Numbered from the stretch's first letter, positions 11,835 through 23,497 are shown. The stretch: 64,000 nucleotides of DNA from Apodemus sylvaticus (GCF_947179515.1 NC_067477.1:117811562-117875561), one strand, 5' to 3'. Notes: generated from the sequence alone by a model not told the origin. Program-made: numbers and translations.

Positions 11835-12745
11835 CTTTACTTTTTTCAAAACCTACTTTTAATGATGGTTCTTAAACACTTTAACCTCTCTTCCGGCCAA
11901 CTACCCACCAGAGGTAGCAGAAAAGAAAGGATATGGGGGGAGGTGTAGGCATGTTTAGAAATGGTTCTTTGGAGCAAATTTCATCTGTCTTGTTAGGAAC
12001 TAGGCAGTTCAGTTCACAGGTCAGCAGCAGCAGCAGCAGCAGCAGCAGCTCAATCCACTCACAAACACTTTATGGATAGACCGCCCATTTCGGTAGAGTC
12101 GGGATAGCAAACATGAATCAGCAGCAGTGACACAACCTAGCCTCAGCCTTGGCATGAGTCAACAGGAGGGACCCAGAGGGACACCAGGAAAAGTTCTCAG
12201 CTGTGCCTCTCTCAGTGAAGTGAAGATCAGCCAAGATGAGAGACCAACAAGCATTGCACAGATAGCTCTACAAGCAAGCCTAACCCAGCCTCCTTCGCTG
12301 TCCACCAAGACTATTTATCTCCTTCTAAACATCATGTGTCCTCCACAGGTCTTGCCTCAGCATGCGAGTCTGTCTCAGATGACATCACTCTGCCAAACAG
12401 CCTGAGTCCACAGAAGTGGTAAGACGCCAAGGCACACCACCAGAAGTTTTTTGGTGCATTTCTTTCTATGGAGTCCCGACAAAATGAGCTCGACTATGCA
12501 GTGTAAGGCAGACCAATACATGCTTGCCATTAGCAAGGAATCCTTCATCACATGTCCTTTCATGTGCTTGCTTTAGCAGAACATCATGTCTCCTGTGTAT
12601 GCTTCAGTAAAATATTCCTTCTCAAGTCTTCCTTAGTCCTTCACCTGTGTTCTCTTTAGTGAATCATTCCTTCACACGTTTGCCTCTGTATCCAACACAA
12701 ATGACTTTCCAAAGAACCCTTAGGTTTCCACTTCATATCCCACTC
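11835..12745 (+). mobile_element. LTR-like medium-reiterated rodent repeat, copy 1
   Basis: Related over its length to 42548-43440 (same strand) and to the two halves at 54830-54986 and 56180-56700 (opposite strand). Shared landmarks, in order: 'CACCCACCAGAGG', a 'CAGCAGCTCAATCCACT' block, 'CAGACCAATACATG', and repeated 'AGCAAAACATCATG'-like motifs ending near 'AAATGACTTTCC'. No coding potential is seen. I think it is a solo LTR of an old endogenous retrovirus class, but I am not sure of its name. Confidence 0.55.
12022..12048. repeat. (CAG)9 microsatellite
   Basis: Nine uninterrupted CAG units inside the LTR-like repeat, where the related copies have only one or two CAGs. It is a local expansion. 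Confidence 0.95.
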
Positions 12746-13009
12746 TCTACAACAGCTTTCTGGGGTTGTTTTTTACCCAGGGAATGTGGCAGGTTGAGTC
12801 CAGGCTCATAAAGTTGTGACTTTTCTCTGTTCTCAGGGTTCTGAACTGGGCCGTTTCTCTCTACTGTTGACCTTCAGAACCAGAGATGTCACTGTCCCAG
12901 TAAGCTTGCAGCTAGGTTTAAGGCTTGTGTGGGCTGTGAGTAAGAGTACCAGTCCTTTGGTAAGAGTACCAGTCTCTTTTCACAGGACCACTTGGCTTAA
13001 TTTTCTTAT

Positions 13010-14101
13010 TTTTTTCTGTTCATTCTTTATTACAGTCTAGGCTTTATTCCCCTCCCAGTCCACCCTCTGACTGTTCCACATCCCACACCCCCCCTCAAGA
13101 GGATTCCCCCCTCCCTATCATACCTCCCCACTCCCTCCTTGAAATCTTTCAAGGGTTGGGTGCATTTTCTCTGGCTGAGGCCAGATCTGGCAGTCCTCTG
13201 CTGCATATGTGTTGGGGCTTCATATCAGCTCAGCTGATATGTGTGCTGCCTGATTGGTGTCTCAGTGTCTGAGAGATCCCAGGAGTCCAGGTTACTTGAT
13301 ACTGCTGGTCTTCCTATAGGGTCACCCTCCTCAGTTTCTTCTAGCTTTTCCACAAATCAGCCACAGAGGTCATTGGCTTCTGTCTATTGGTAGGGTATAA
13401 ATCTCTGCATCTGGCTCTTTCAGCTGCTTGTTGGACCTTTTGGAGGGCAGTCATAATACACCCCTGTTTGTAAGTACACCATAGCATCAGTAACAGTGAC
13501 AGGGCTCCCCTTCAGCTGGATCTCAATATGGGTCTGCCACTGGGCCTCCTTTTCCTCAGGCTCTTCTCCACTTTTATTCCTGTAGTTCTTTCAGAATAAT
13601 TCTGGGTCAGAGTCTTTGACTGCAGGATGGCAACCCCATCCCTCTACTCGATGCCCTGTCTTTTTACTGGAGATGGGCACTACAAGTTCACTCTCTCCAC
13701 TGTGGGGCATTTCATCTAAGGCTCCTGCCTCTGAGTTCTGGGAGTCTCTTACCTCACAGGTCTCTGGGTCCTCTAGTCTAGAGGGTCCTCCCACTTCATC
13801 CTGAGTGAAGTAACTCAGCCCCAGCATGGTATATACTCACTAATAAGTAGATATTAGCCGAAATTGTACAGAATTCCCAGGATACAATCCACAGAATTCA
13901 AGAAGGCTAACAAGCCGAAGGGCCCAAGTGAGGATGCCTCAGTCCCACTTGGGAAGGAGAAGAAAGCAATCACAGGAGTGGGGAGGGAGGGTCCAGGGAG
14001 GGGAAGAGGAGAACATGATCAGGTATTGGGGGGAGGGAAACAGGACTGAAGCCCTGAGAGCCAGCAGAAAGAATGGAAACAGGCAACCTCAGCAGGCTTG
14101 A
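13010..14101 (-). mobile_element. Old Lx-type L1 3'UTR with inverted 5' part (twin-priming structure)
   Basis: 13010-13802 is antisense L1 3'UTR, with landmarks such as 'TCAGCTGCTTGTTGGACC', 'GATGGCAACCCCATCCCTC' and 'GGCATTTCATCTAAGG'. 13803-14101 is sense 3'UTR that lies upstream of it in the L1: 'AGTAACTCAG', 'ACTCACTAATAAGTAGATAT', 'GAGGATGCCTCAGTCCCAC', ending 'GGAAACAGGCAACCTCAG'. The outer end of the right piece would continue into the inner end of the left piece. That is the order expected of a 5' inversion. A B1 lies at the right edge. Confidence 0.75.
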
Positions 14102-14300
14102 CTCTTTTTTTTTTTTTTTTTTTTTTTTTTGGTTTTTTGGATTTTGTTTTTCTGAGACAGGGTTTCTCTGTGTAGCCCTGGCTGTTCTGGAACTCACTCT
14201 GTAGACCAGGCTGGCCTCGAACTCAGAAATCCGCCTGCCTCTGCCTCCCAGAGTGCTGGGATTACAGGCGTGCGCCACCACCGCCCGGCTAGGCTTGACT
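14094..14300 (-). mobile_element. B1 SINE with TSD
   Basis: Near full-length antisense B1 at 14104-14290. It has a T-rich tail, 'GAGACAGGGTTTCTCTGTG', 'GGCCTCGAACTCAGAAAT' and a CACCACCGCCCGG head. A 10 bp TSD, AGGCTTGACT, flanks it at 14094-14103 and 14291-14300. It is a young-looking copy. Confidence 0.95.
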
Positions 14301-14533
14301 TTCCAATGAGTTTTCTGCCTTCTCTCCCTTTGCTGAGCAGCCATGTGGCTGGAGTGTTTGAGACTCAGCCTTCCTTTCTCTGCTGTTATTCTTTCGGTGT
14401 ACCTTAAAGATGTCCTGTCACTCACTCTACGAGTTTCCAGAGCTGTTTCTAAATTTCTTTCTCTGGATAGAGTTAACACTTCCATAACATTATGCTTTTC
14501 TTCCTCTAGGTCACAATGAGTCAGCATCTAGTA

Positions 14534-15135
14534 ACTCTGTGTGTGTGTGTGTATTGTATGTATGTGTGTGTATGTATGGTGTGTGTGTGGTGTGTATATG
14601 TGTGGTGTTGTGTATATATATGTGTGTGTGGTGTGTGTATGGTATGTATGCATGTGGTATGTGTGGTATGTGTATGTGTTTGGTATGTGTATATGTGTGT
14701 GTGGTGTGTATATGTGTTGTGTTGTGTATGTATGCATGTATGTATGTATGTGTCTGTGTGTTGTGTCTCTGTGTATGTGTAGTATAGTGTGTATATATAT
14801 ATATAGTGTGTGTGTGTGTGGTGTGCATGTATATGTGTGTTATCTGTGGTGTTTATTGTGTCTGTGTGTGTAGTATGTAGTGTATGTATGTGTCTGTGTG
14901 TGTATTGTGTCTGTGTGCATATTGTGTCTGCGTGTGTTGTGTGGTATGTATGTATGTGGTGTGTGTGTGTGTGTGTGGTATGTAGGTATGTGTGTGGTGA
15001 GTGTGCTATGTGCATGTCCTGTCTGTATGTATGTAGTGCATATATGTGTATCTGTGTTGTGTCTATGTGTGTGTGGTATGTGTACATATGTGGTGCATGT
15101 ACTTGTGTGAGTATGTGCATGTAGGTGTACAGTAC
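14534..15135. repeat. Long (TG)n/(TATG)n tract
   Basis: About 600 bp made almost only of TG, TATG and GTGTGGTG-type units, with short TA runs near 14790. Because it lacks stop codons in several phases it creates open frames on both strands of up to 199 codons. These are artefacts of low complexity. Alternating purine-pyrimidine sequence of this kind can form Z-DNA. Confidence 0.95.
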
Positions 15136-15269
15136 ATGTGACTATGTGTTTCCATGTGTATGAATGCTAGATATTGATGTCTTTCTCAGTTGCAGTATCT
15201 CTTGTGTTCAGGCTCTGTCACTCAGCACTGAACCTAATCACTGAGACTCAGTGATTAGTTTGTTTGTCT

Positions 15270-15418
15270 TGTAAGTTGTAGGGATACATCTCTCTCTGCC
15301 TTCCCAGAGCTGGGATTGAAGGTACACATTGCCACACCTGGATTTTTATGTCTTGTTGGCGATCCTAACAGCTTGTGCAGTAAGCTGTTTACCAACTGAG
15401 CCATCTCACCAGCCCCTG
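15270..15418 (-). mobile_element. B4-like SINE relic
   Basis: Antisense, diverged. It has 'CCCAGAGCTGGGATTGAAGG' (B1-like part) followed by 'ACTGAGCCATCTCACCAGCCCC' (split here by one change), the tRNA-like head of the B2/B4 type. Confidence 0.6.
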
Positions 15419-15459
15419 CTCTGCCACCTTACCCAGAAATCTTGCTAGCAGTATTCCTG

Positions 15460-17050
15460 GTGCCTTTTGGTACACACAGCTGCATTTTTATTGGTCTTAC
15501 TCCTAAGAGAACTGCTAGAATTGTTGTTCATGAAGATATGTATGTTTAACTTGAGTGTGTGTTGCTACTTCCTCAAAGTGAATACCCTGGTAGACATCTT
15601 TGCCAGGAATTCAGGAGAGATCCACATGGTCTGCATGTTCGTCAGTACTTGAAATAGTAATCCTCATACTTAAGGAGGTATAATATCATTATATGGCTTC
15701 AATGTGTATTTCCTTGAGTTTTATTGAGTTTAATAAAATTTTATGTTTATTGACAATTTGGATATTTCTTTTGTAAGATGATCATTAGGTGTGCAACTCT
15801 GTCCTCTGGGTATGATCTGTCCTTTGCTACATAGTAACTGCGATTTACTGTGAGAGACTCTGGTAAGACTGTGTTCACTAATGTTTCCTCATGGAAGGTG
15901 GGAAGGGGATCATGAGACAGTTTATTAAGCAGCTCACCAGGTGACCTGTAGCACATGTGGCCTTCCCCTGCCTCAAGGATACATAAGCAATTAATAGCTG
16001 ATGGAGGAAGGAGCCTCTGCCTCAGTGGTTCTGCTGCCTTGGTTCTGTCAGAATGCCCTCGTCCTTGTTCCTGTGAGTGGCTGAAGTTAAACCCACTGGC
16101 TCTCAGAGCTAGTCATCAACATGAGTTCGTTAGTCTGTTGTGCCACTGGTGCCTCTCTGGGACATAAGATTGCTCACTTCTTCCCTAGAAAACTATAGAG
16201 TTCCATTCAAGCCTTTTGCGTTTTAGGTTGGGTGGTGTGTGTAACTGACTTGCAAAAGTTGTTTATATAGCTTGGATAAGCTCTTTTTTTTTTCCTGGCC
16301 ATGTATGATATCTTTGCCTCTGATGGTGTTGTGTTTGGAAACAAAGCATCTTCTAAAGTAGATCAGTTCCTTCTTCTTCGTTCCTTGGATAGGGCAGTGT
16401 AGAGCTTCCGGGGTCTTACAGGGTTGCCTAGAAGCTTCCTTGTTTTGCTTTGCATACGCACCATATGCACATCCGTGATGCACCTAGACTTGGCTCTTGT
16501 CAGCAGTGTGAGTTAGAGACCAGTTTTTCAATATCATTTTCCAATTTGCTTGGAAAATTTAAAGAGTGGATGGCGCTCCCCTTGGCTCTGCTCCGAGTCC
16601 CAGAGGGAATGCCTTGGTCAGTTCACCCTGCACACTGAGAGTTGCATCAGAGGGAGTGCCTTGGTCAGTTCACCCCACACTAAGCATGGGATTTGCAGTA
16701 GCCATCTTTTATTAGCTCAGGCCCTATTTTACGAACTTTTGGCAAAACTTATTTTTTCCCCTTTGGGCTATGAAATTGGCATTGGATTTTGTCAGTCAAT
16801 TCTTCCAACTAGACTATTTTCTTTTCACTTTTGTTATTTCAACTTGGTAAACTACACTGATGTTTCCAAAATATTAACCAACTTTGTTTTGCTGGATGAA
16901 TTTAACTTTGTTGTGATGACTTTAACATTGTTACATCCTTTATTTTATTATTTTTCCTGGTTGATCAAATAATTGTATTTAAATTTTATTTTAGTTGCTA
17001 TCTTTCTGTCACATATTTCACTTATTTTTGTTCTTTGACAGTTTTATAAA
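15460..17050. other. No recognised gene or clear repeat
   Basis: Single-copy-looking sequence. A short imperfect direct repeat of about 36 bp (GCCTTGGTCAGTTCACCC) lies at 16600-16681. The 140-codon frame at 16550-16972 spans that duplication and an AT-rich stretch and shows no domain. Confidence 0.45.
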
Positions 17051-17054
17051 TGCA

Positions 17055-17355
17055 TATTGTATGTTTGGGTCTTTTTGGCCCTCATTTCTTCCTTTCACTC
17101 CCTCCTTGCCCCTGTTGAACATCTTTTCTACAGCCCCCTCCTGTTTTCATTTTTTTGTTTTGTTTTGAGGACACACTGAGTTTAAGTAGTGATGCCTGTA
17201 CGAGCATGGGCTGGACTGTTTATTGGTACATGGACAACTTCACAATGGATACACCACTGAAGAAAGTGATTGTCCTTTCAGTGGCATAGCACAATTTGTT
17301 TTATGCCTGTGTGTCTGGCTTGCATCCCCTTTGGGTTAGGAGTAGCCTTGCACTG
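17055..17355 (-). mobile_element. Possible old murine L1 3'UTR relic
   Basis: Contains a C-rich 'TCCTTTCACTCCCTCC' stretch, then a block around 'TAGTGATGCCTGTACGAGCATGG' and 'CATGGACAACTTCACAATGG'. These resemble old Lx-type 3'UTRs by memory. It is weakly supported and its boundaries are uncertain. Confidence 0.35.
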
Positions 17356-17359
17356 CCTT

Positions 17360-19400
17360 GCTGAGCTCTTACTGAGCTGTTTAAAGGAGGTAAGGTACTG
17401 TTAATCAATGCAGAGAATGGGTTTGACAGTTCAGATGGCAAGATTCTCCCACTGGCTAATAAGCAGCCTAGGAATGCTAATGAAGGACTTCCTTTGGTTG
17501 TCTCTTGTGAGTCAGCAAATGAGCTCTGTAACTTGGAGAGCCAGAAGTTAATTAGAGACCTGTTAGAGACAGACCCTGATGGAAATATGAGAATTTAGGT
17601 CTGTCAGAGCAGAGGGCTGATCAGCTTTGAAGGTGAGGCCGTGATCCAGGACATGAGGAGAAAGGCAAAGGGAAAGACGAGAGGTTTGTGAATGAGTGTC
17701 AAAGCCAGGCCTGTAATGGAGGCCGGGAGAGGGTCGTGTGGCCTGCCCGGGAAGAGGAGCAGCTCAATATCTGGCTGTGGCTGACACCAGAGAAGCTGTC
17801 AGTTCAGAACTTTCCCTTGTGGCAGAATAAAGGAGAGGAATGCAGAGCTATGTTCTGTGTGAACAGCTAAATCAGATCACCCGCCAGCTGACGATGATGG
17901 AGGAGGGCACGTAGGTGTCTTGTATCCCTTGTTCATTTTTCTTTGAGACAGGATAGAAAATCTAAAATCCCATCTGCTTACAAGTTTACTACAATAACCC
18001 AATGGATAAGTAATTTCCAGGTAGTACTGTGGATAATGTCCTGCAAAGGAAATCCAATAGGCTACAGCCATCAGACAAGGATGAAAGATTGAAGCCGTCC
18101 TTGTCACACTGCATAAGTGATGTCCACCATATGCACTGCATTGGACTCAGATGTGCTGGCCAGGCTTATGGTCCCCTGGAAGCCAACTTTGGCCAGGAAA
18201 AAAAGTGTCACTCCTTTGGCTTAGGCAGGTACCTAATTAGGTGAGGAGAACTGCCAAAAAAGCAACCAATCGAAAGCTAAATGTCTGCAAGGCATTGTGG
18301 GTAAAATATGCAAAATGTCACTGAGGTAGAAGTAAGGAAGCCTTCAGAACAGGTGTGACATAAAAGCTAACCTGCCAGGGAAATTGTTAGTTCTGATTCC
18401 TCTTGAACCCCTTTTTATTGTTTTATTTCTCCACTGTGGAAGCTCTTCTCTTCTTTACTGTTGCAAACTGTAACAAATGCTCCTATCATCTCTCCTTCTG
18501 AATTCCAATAGACTGAAAGGGGAAATGTGATCCTTATTCTACCATATGTAGGGCCGGTGGCCCAGCCTTTCTGTGCTCATCAGGCAATGGTGCAGAATGG
18601 AATGATGCATCAAGATGCATCTGCGCAGCAAACCCTGGTCTTTTCAAGTTTAGCTTTTTGAGTGTAACTTTCCTAATTCATCACACTCTCTTCTTCTTGC
18701 AATGGTCATCTCATTGTTGGTGCCACGGAGGGCTCCACAGCTGGGGAAGCCAAGTCTGTCCACATGGTTTCCTCCGGCTCTTGGAGATTTTTCCCTTTTC
18801 ATCTTTTAAAAGCCATGTCAGAATGCCCCACTGTAATACAGTCTCAGCTCACACACCCGATGCTGCCCAAGTTCATCGACTTTGCTGTAGACATGGGGCA
18901 CAGTGCTTTATTCTGGGGTTTGCTTTGTGGTAGGAGGGGATGCCATCCTCATTTCAGATTACCAGCTTCCCTGCCCCTCCTCTAGTTTGTCTACAGAGAA
19001 GTTGTATTCATTTTCCTGATCCCTATAGGTGGTATATAATTCAGGTAAGCTTTTTAGGGCTGTGTTCCTACCAAGGAAACTGTCCCTAACAGGAGATCCC
19101 GGATCACTACCTTAAAGACTATGAAGCAGGTACCTTAACCCCATATCACACCAAAGGAAACTGAGGTTTGGAGTGAGTTGCTTAAGGCAATACAACAGGA
19201 GGATAGTGGTCCCCAATGCCTTGCTGTCTCTGTTATTTAGTCACACTATTTTTATGGGCCACTTGTTAGGATTTCAAAGCCATTTGCTGACACAATTTCT
19301 CTCATGGTCAAGTGTGGACATTTTATCTGTTTTCATATGATGCTGTCCACTGTACCAATTCACTTTATTTAATGCTCCTAACAAGTTTGCAAGTGATAAT
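17360..19400. other. No recognised gene
   Basis: About 2 kb with no clear exon, RNA gene or repeat. Short frames (up to 91 codons) are not supported by any domain. Confidence 0.4.
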
Positions 19401-19407
19401 GATTATG

Positions 19408-19466
19408 TTCACACACACACATGTACATGTACACACACACACACAAACACACACATATGTGCACGA
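19408..19466. repeat. (CA)n microsatellite, interrupted
   Basis: About 58 bp of CA with ATGTA interruptions, at the end of the B4 SINE that follows. Confidence 0.9.
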
Positions 19467-19755
19467 ACACATGGAGGTCAGAAGTTGGTGTTGGCTGTCT
19501 TCCTTGGTCTTGCTTTATTTTGTGAGACAGTCTCTCATTGCCCTCTCATTGCTTCTGGCCGGAGCTTGATGACTTGGCTAGAGTGGCCGGCCAGGGAGCC
19601 CAAGGGACCCTTCTGTCTCCATCTCTCCAGAACGTAGATTTCAGGCATGTACTACCAAGTTTGATTTTTTTCATGGGTACTGGGGATCTGAACTCAGGTT
19701 CTTATGTTTGGATGGTAATTGCTTCATTGACTAATCCCTCTCCCCAGCCCCATGT
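19467..19755 (-). mobile_element. B4 SINE
   Basis: Antisense B4: the 'TGTGAGACAGTCTCTC' and 'GGCTAGAGTGGCCGGCCAGG' blocks, a B1-like centre 'TTTCAGGCATGTACTACC', then 'GGGGATCTGAACTCAGGTTC' and a final 'CCCTCTCCCCAGCCCC' head. The order and length agree with B4. Confidence 0.75.
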
Positions 19756-20019
19756 GGTTCATCTTAAAGAAGAGAGGGCTAGAGTTCACTGAGAGAAGTG
19801 CCTTGGCTAAAACTCTATGTCCAGGGGAGGGTAGATTTCCATCTGAAACCTGAGCTTCTGTTCCCAAATATATCAGTGTTCTTTGTACATCAAATGGCAT
19901 GCTCACAGGGAACACACAGGGTTCTGTAGAATCTTGGTGATTTTGACTTGGCTTTTCAAGACCGTGCCTGGCTGGGGCTGGAAAGGATAATTAGCTCAGC
20001 CACCGATTTGGGCTTATCC

Positions 20020-20880
20020 CGTGCCTGTCCATGGCATCCAGCTCTGGTCTGACGCCAGTTCACATCCAGGAGCAGCCAGTGGGCCCGGAGAGAGCTGAAA
20101 TGCCTGGCCCTTCACATTTATTTCCCCCGCTTCCCTTGGCTTTATGTAGAGTTGAGCCTATCATTAATCAGGCTGTGAAGCAAAGAAAATAAAAGGCGGC
20201 CTTGGAAAGAACCCTTATTTATTTAAAATTGAAAAAAAATTCCAGAATAGACTGAAACATGTTTCCAATATACTGAATTTGATTATCTGGCTCTGAACAA
20301 AGGGACCTAGTCATTTAAAATTAAAGTCGAGATATCTAGCAAGTTCATTTGACAAGTCAATTGCTGAGTGAGGAGCCTCGACCACAGCCATGCTGAGGCT
20401 TCCTTCATTTTTGCTCTATAAGCTCAGGGCATTTTGCTAATTGCTCTAATTGTTTAGTGCCATTGTACAAGCTCCTCACTGGGGAAGGGTAAGTCAGAGA
20501 AGACATGTCCCCATTTCTGACAGCTCCAAAAAGGGACTCTCCAATATATCTGTAGTGGTGACCATTAAACTACTCAGCTCTCCAGAACAGTTGCTTTGGA
20601 GTTTGACAGCGAGTCTCAATCAGAAACACCAGTTTTATCCTTTGATGAGCGAAACCCTATCACTCAGATATAGATCCGAATGGAGGACATTCAGGGAAGC
20701 AGAGGGCATTATTGTTCTCCAAGGAACGTTACCGAGTAGAAACTGGCAGCGAGCATGTAGGAAGCCATAACTGGCGGATGCAATCCTGGTAATAGGAACG
20801 CTGGGGCACGTGCTTACTCCTTTAAGTCTAATTACAAAGTACAGACTCAGCGGATGGGAGACCCTCACCCTTTGGACACA
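20020..20880. other. Single-copy sequence, possible conserved non-coding element
   Basis: No repeat similarity and no open frame with domain features. It includes several short AT-rich motifs of homeodomain type (ATTAATCAGG, TTTAAAATTAAAG) in otherwise complex sequence. Possible conservation is only an impression from its texture. Confidence 0.2.
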
Positions 20881-20911
20881 TGCCTTTTCTTCCTTGTATG
20901 ACAAACTTCTG

Positions 20912-21120
20912 AATTTTTTTTTTTTACTTTTGTTAATTTTATGTGTATGAATATTTCGCTTGCATGCGCGAACGCCACATGTATACTTGTTGGATCAGAT
21001 CAGGGGTTACAGATGGTTGTGAACCATCATGCAGGAACTGGGAATGGGAGTTTGGGTCCTCTGCAAGAACAACAAGCCTCTAACAAGCTCTTAACCACAG
21101 AGTTATCTCTCCAACCTCCA
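20912..21120 (-). mobile_element. B3 SINE
   Basis: Antisense B3: a T-rich tail, 'TTTTATGTGTATGAATATTT', 'CTTGCATGCGCG', 'GGTTGTGAACCATCATG', 'GGTCCTCTGCAAGAAC' and a degraded 'GAGTTATCTCTCCAACC' head. Confidence 0.75.
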
Positions 21121-22328
21121 AAATGGCTTCATTTTACCCTGTTTCTGATTGAGTGTTCTTAAGGTACAGTTTTGATTGTGCGCTGTCTTGCTTGTAGTCT
21201 ATGAGGTTCCTTTTGTGTATAGAAAGTCTTAAGCTGCCATACAAGGTCATTTTACCACCCAGCTCCTCACAAGTACATGTACCCACACATGTCTTTTCTA
21301 CCATTGCTGACAAATCCCTTCTTGTACCTGCACTTTAGCCAGAGGATGGTCCTATGTTCTCAAATCTGTTTCCCTCATTCTTCAATTCATACCTTTTCAC
21401 CCATCAAATGCATGGGGTCCCATCTCTACATATCCCATGATTTAAGGGCCCCAGTGAGATGATATCACCCTCTTTGATTCCTTTCTTTTCTTTTTCTTTT
21501 TCTTTTAAAAAATTAGATATTTTCTTTATTTACATTTCAAATGTTATCCCCTTTCTGGTTTCCCCTCCAAAAATACCCTATCCCATCCCCCCGCCTCTGC
21601 TCACCAACCCACCCATTCCCGATTCCCTGTCCTGGTATTCCCCTATATTGGGGCATCCAACCTTCTCAGGGACAAGGGCCTCTCCTCCCTTTGATATCCA
21701 ACAAGACCATCCTCTGCTACATAAGCAGCTAGAGCCATGTGTCCCTCCATATGTACTCTGGTTGGTAGTTTAGTCCCTGGGAGCTCTGGGACAGGGTCTG
21801 GTTGGTTCATAATGTTGCCCCTTCTATGGGACGGACAGTTCCTTCAGCTCCTTGGGCCCTTTCTCTAGCTCCTCCATTGGGGACCTTGTGCTAAGTCCAA
21901 TGGTTGTCTGGGAGCACCACCTCTGTATTTGTCATATACTAGCAGACCCTCTCAGGAGACAGCTATATCAGGCTCCTGCCAGCAAGTGCTTGTTGGTATC
22001 CACATTAGTATCTGGGTTTGGTGACAGTATATGGGGTGGATCCCCAGGTGGGGCAGTCTCTGGATAGCCTTTCCTTCAGTCTATTTTGTCTATGTATCTC
22101 CTCCCATAGGTGTTTTGTTCCCCCTTGTAAGAAGGACCAAAGTATCCATACTTTGATCTTTCTTGTTCTTGAGCTTCATTTGGACTGTGGATTATATCTT
22201 GGGTATTCAAAGCTTCTGGGCCAATATCCACTTATCAGTCAGTGCATACCATGTGTGTTCTTTTGTGATTGGGTTACCTCACTCAGGATGATATTTTCTA
22301 GTTCCATTTGCCTAAGAATTTCATGAAT

Positions 22329-23012
22329 TCATCGTTTTAAATAGCTGATTAGTATTCTGTGTAAATATACCACATTTTTCTGTATCCATTCCTCTGTTGT
22401 TGAGGTACACCTTGGTTCTTTCCAGCTTCTGGCTATTATAAATAAGGCTGCTATGAACATAGTGGAACACGTGTCATTATTAAATGTTGGAGAATCTTCT
22501 GGGTATGTGCCCAGGAGTAGTATAGCTGGGTCCTCTGGTAGTACTATGCCCAATTTTCTGAGGAACCACCAAACTGATTTCCAGAGTGGTTTTACCAGCT
22601 TGCAATCTGCCCAGCAGTGGAGGAGGGTTCCTCTTTCTCCACATCCTTGCCAGCTGCTGTCTCCTGAGTTTTTGAGCCTCTCCATTCTGACTGGTGTGAG
22701 ATGGAATCTCAGCGTTATTTTGATTTGTATTTCCCTGATCACTAAGGTCATTGAACATTTCTTTAGGGACTTCTCAGCTATTCGATATTCCTCTGTTGAG
22801 AATTCTTTCTTTAGCTCTGTACCCCATTTTTTAATAGGGTTATTTGTTCTTCTGGAGTCAAACTTCTTGAGTTCTTTGATATATTGGATATTAGTCCTCT
22901 GTCGGATGTAGAGTTGGTAAAAATCTTTTCCCAATTTGTTGGTTGCCATTTTGTCCTTTGCCTTATAGAAACTTTGTGACTTTATGAAGTCCCATTTGTC
23001 AGTTCTTCTTCT

Positions 23013-23045
<33 letters not shown>

Positions 23046-23192
23046 ATTTGGTTTTTTCGAGACAGGGTTTCTCTGTATAGCCCTGGCTGTCCTGGAACTC
23101 ACTCTGTAGACCAGGCTGGCCTCGAACTCAGAAATCTGCCTGCCTCTGCTTCCCAGAGTGCTGGGATTACAGGCGTGCGCCACCACAGCCAC
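22329..23192 (-). pseudogene. Open frame fusing B1 sense sequence to L1 ORF2 C-terminal region
   Basis: A 287-codon frame, beginning at GTG, whose first ~60 codons come from the B1 (HACNPSTLG, then a Lys/Arg run from the A-tail). It continues in frame into alpha ORF2. The ORF2 part keeps the cysteine-rich knuckle CWQGCGERGTLLHCWADC-like pattern (C-x3-C, then H and C), known in L1 as the C-terminal RNA-binding segment. About 10 codons of ORF2 around 22950 are lost. It has no ATG at its start and no sign of being a gene. It is an accident of insertion phase. Confidence 0.6.
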
Positions 23193-23214
23193 CCAGCTTC
23201 ATCTGTTAGTTCTT
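22993..23214 (-). mobile_element. B1 SINE inserted in L1 alpha, with TSD
   Basis: Antisense B1 at 23008-23199 with a long T-rich tail. The TSD copies are CATTTGTCAGTTCTT (22993-23007) and CATCTGTTAGTTCTT (23200-23214), 13 of 15 identical. The target is the same ORF2 position used by the delta L1 at 26118. Confidence 0.93.
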
Positions 23215-23496
23215 GATCTTAGAGCATAAGTTATTGGGGTTCTGTTCAGGAACATTTCCCCTGTGCCAATGTGGTCAAGGTTCTTCCCCATTTTCTTTTC
23301 TATTAGTTTCATTGTGTCTGGTTTTATATGGAAGTCCTTGATCCACTTGGACTTGACTTTGTACAAGGAGATAAGAATGGATTTGATTTGCATTCTTCGG
23401 TATGCTAACCGCCAATTGAATCAGCACCATATGTTGAAAAGGCTATCTTTTTTTCCACTGGATGATTTTAGCTGCTTTGTCAAAGATCGAATGAGC

Positions 23497-23497
23497 A

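Noticed and set aside
13970..14527. 185-codon frame on the minus strand
   Set aside because: Spans a B1 and old L1 3'UTR; its Lys run is the B1 tail.
14521..15120. 199-codon Thr/His/Tyr-rich frame on the minus strand, and overlapping plus-strand Cys/Val frames
   Set aside because: Produced entirely by the TG/TATG tract.
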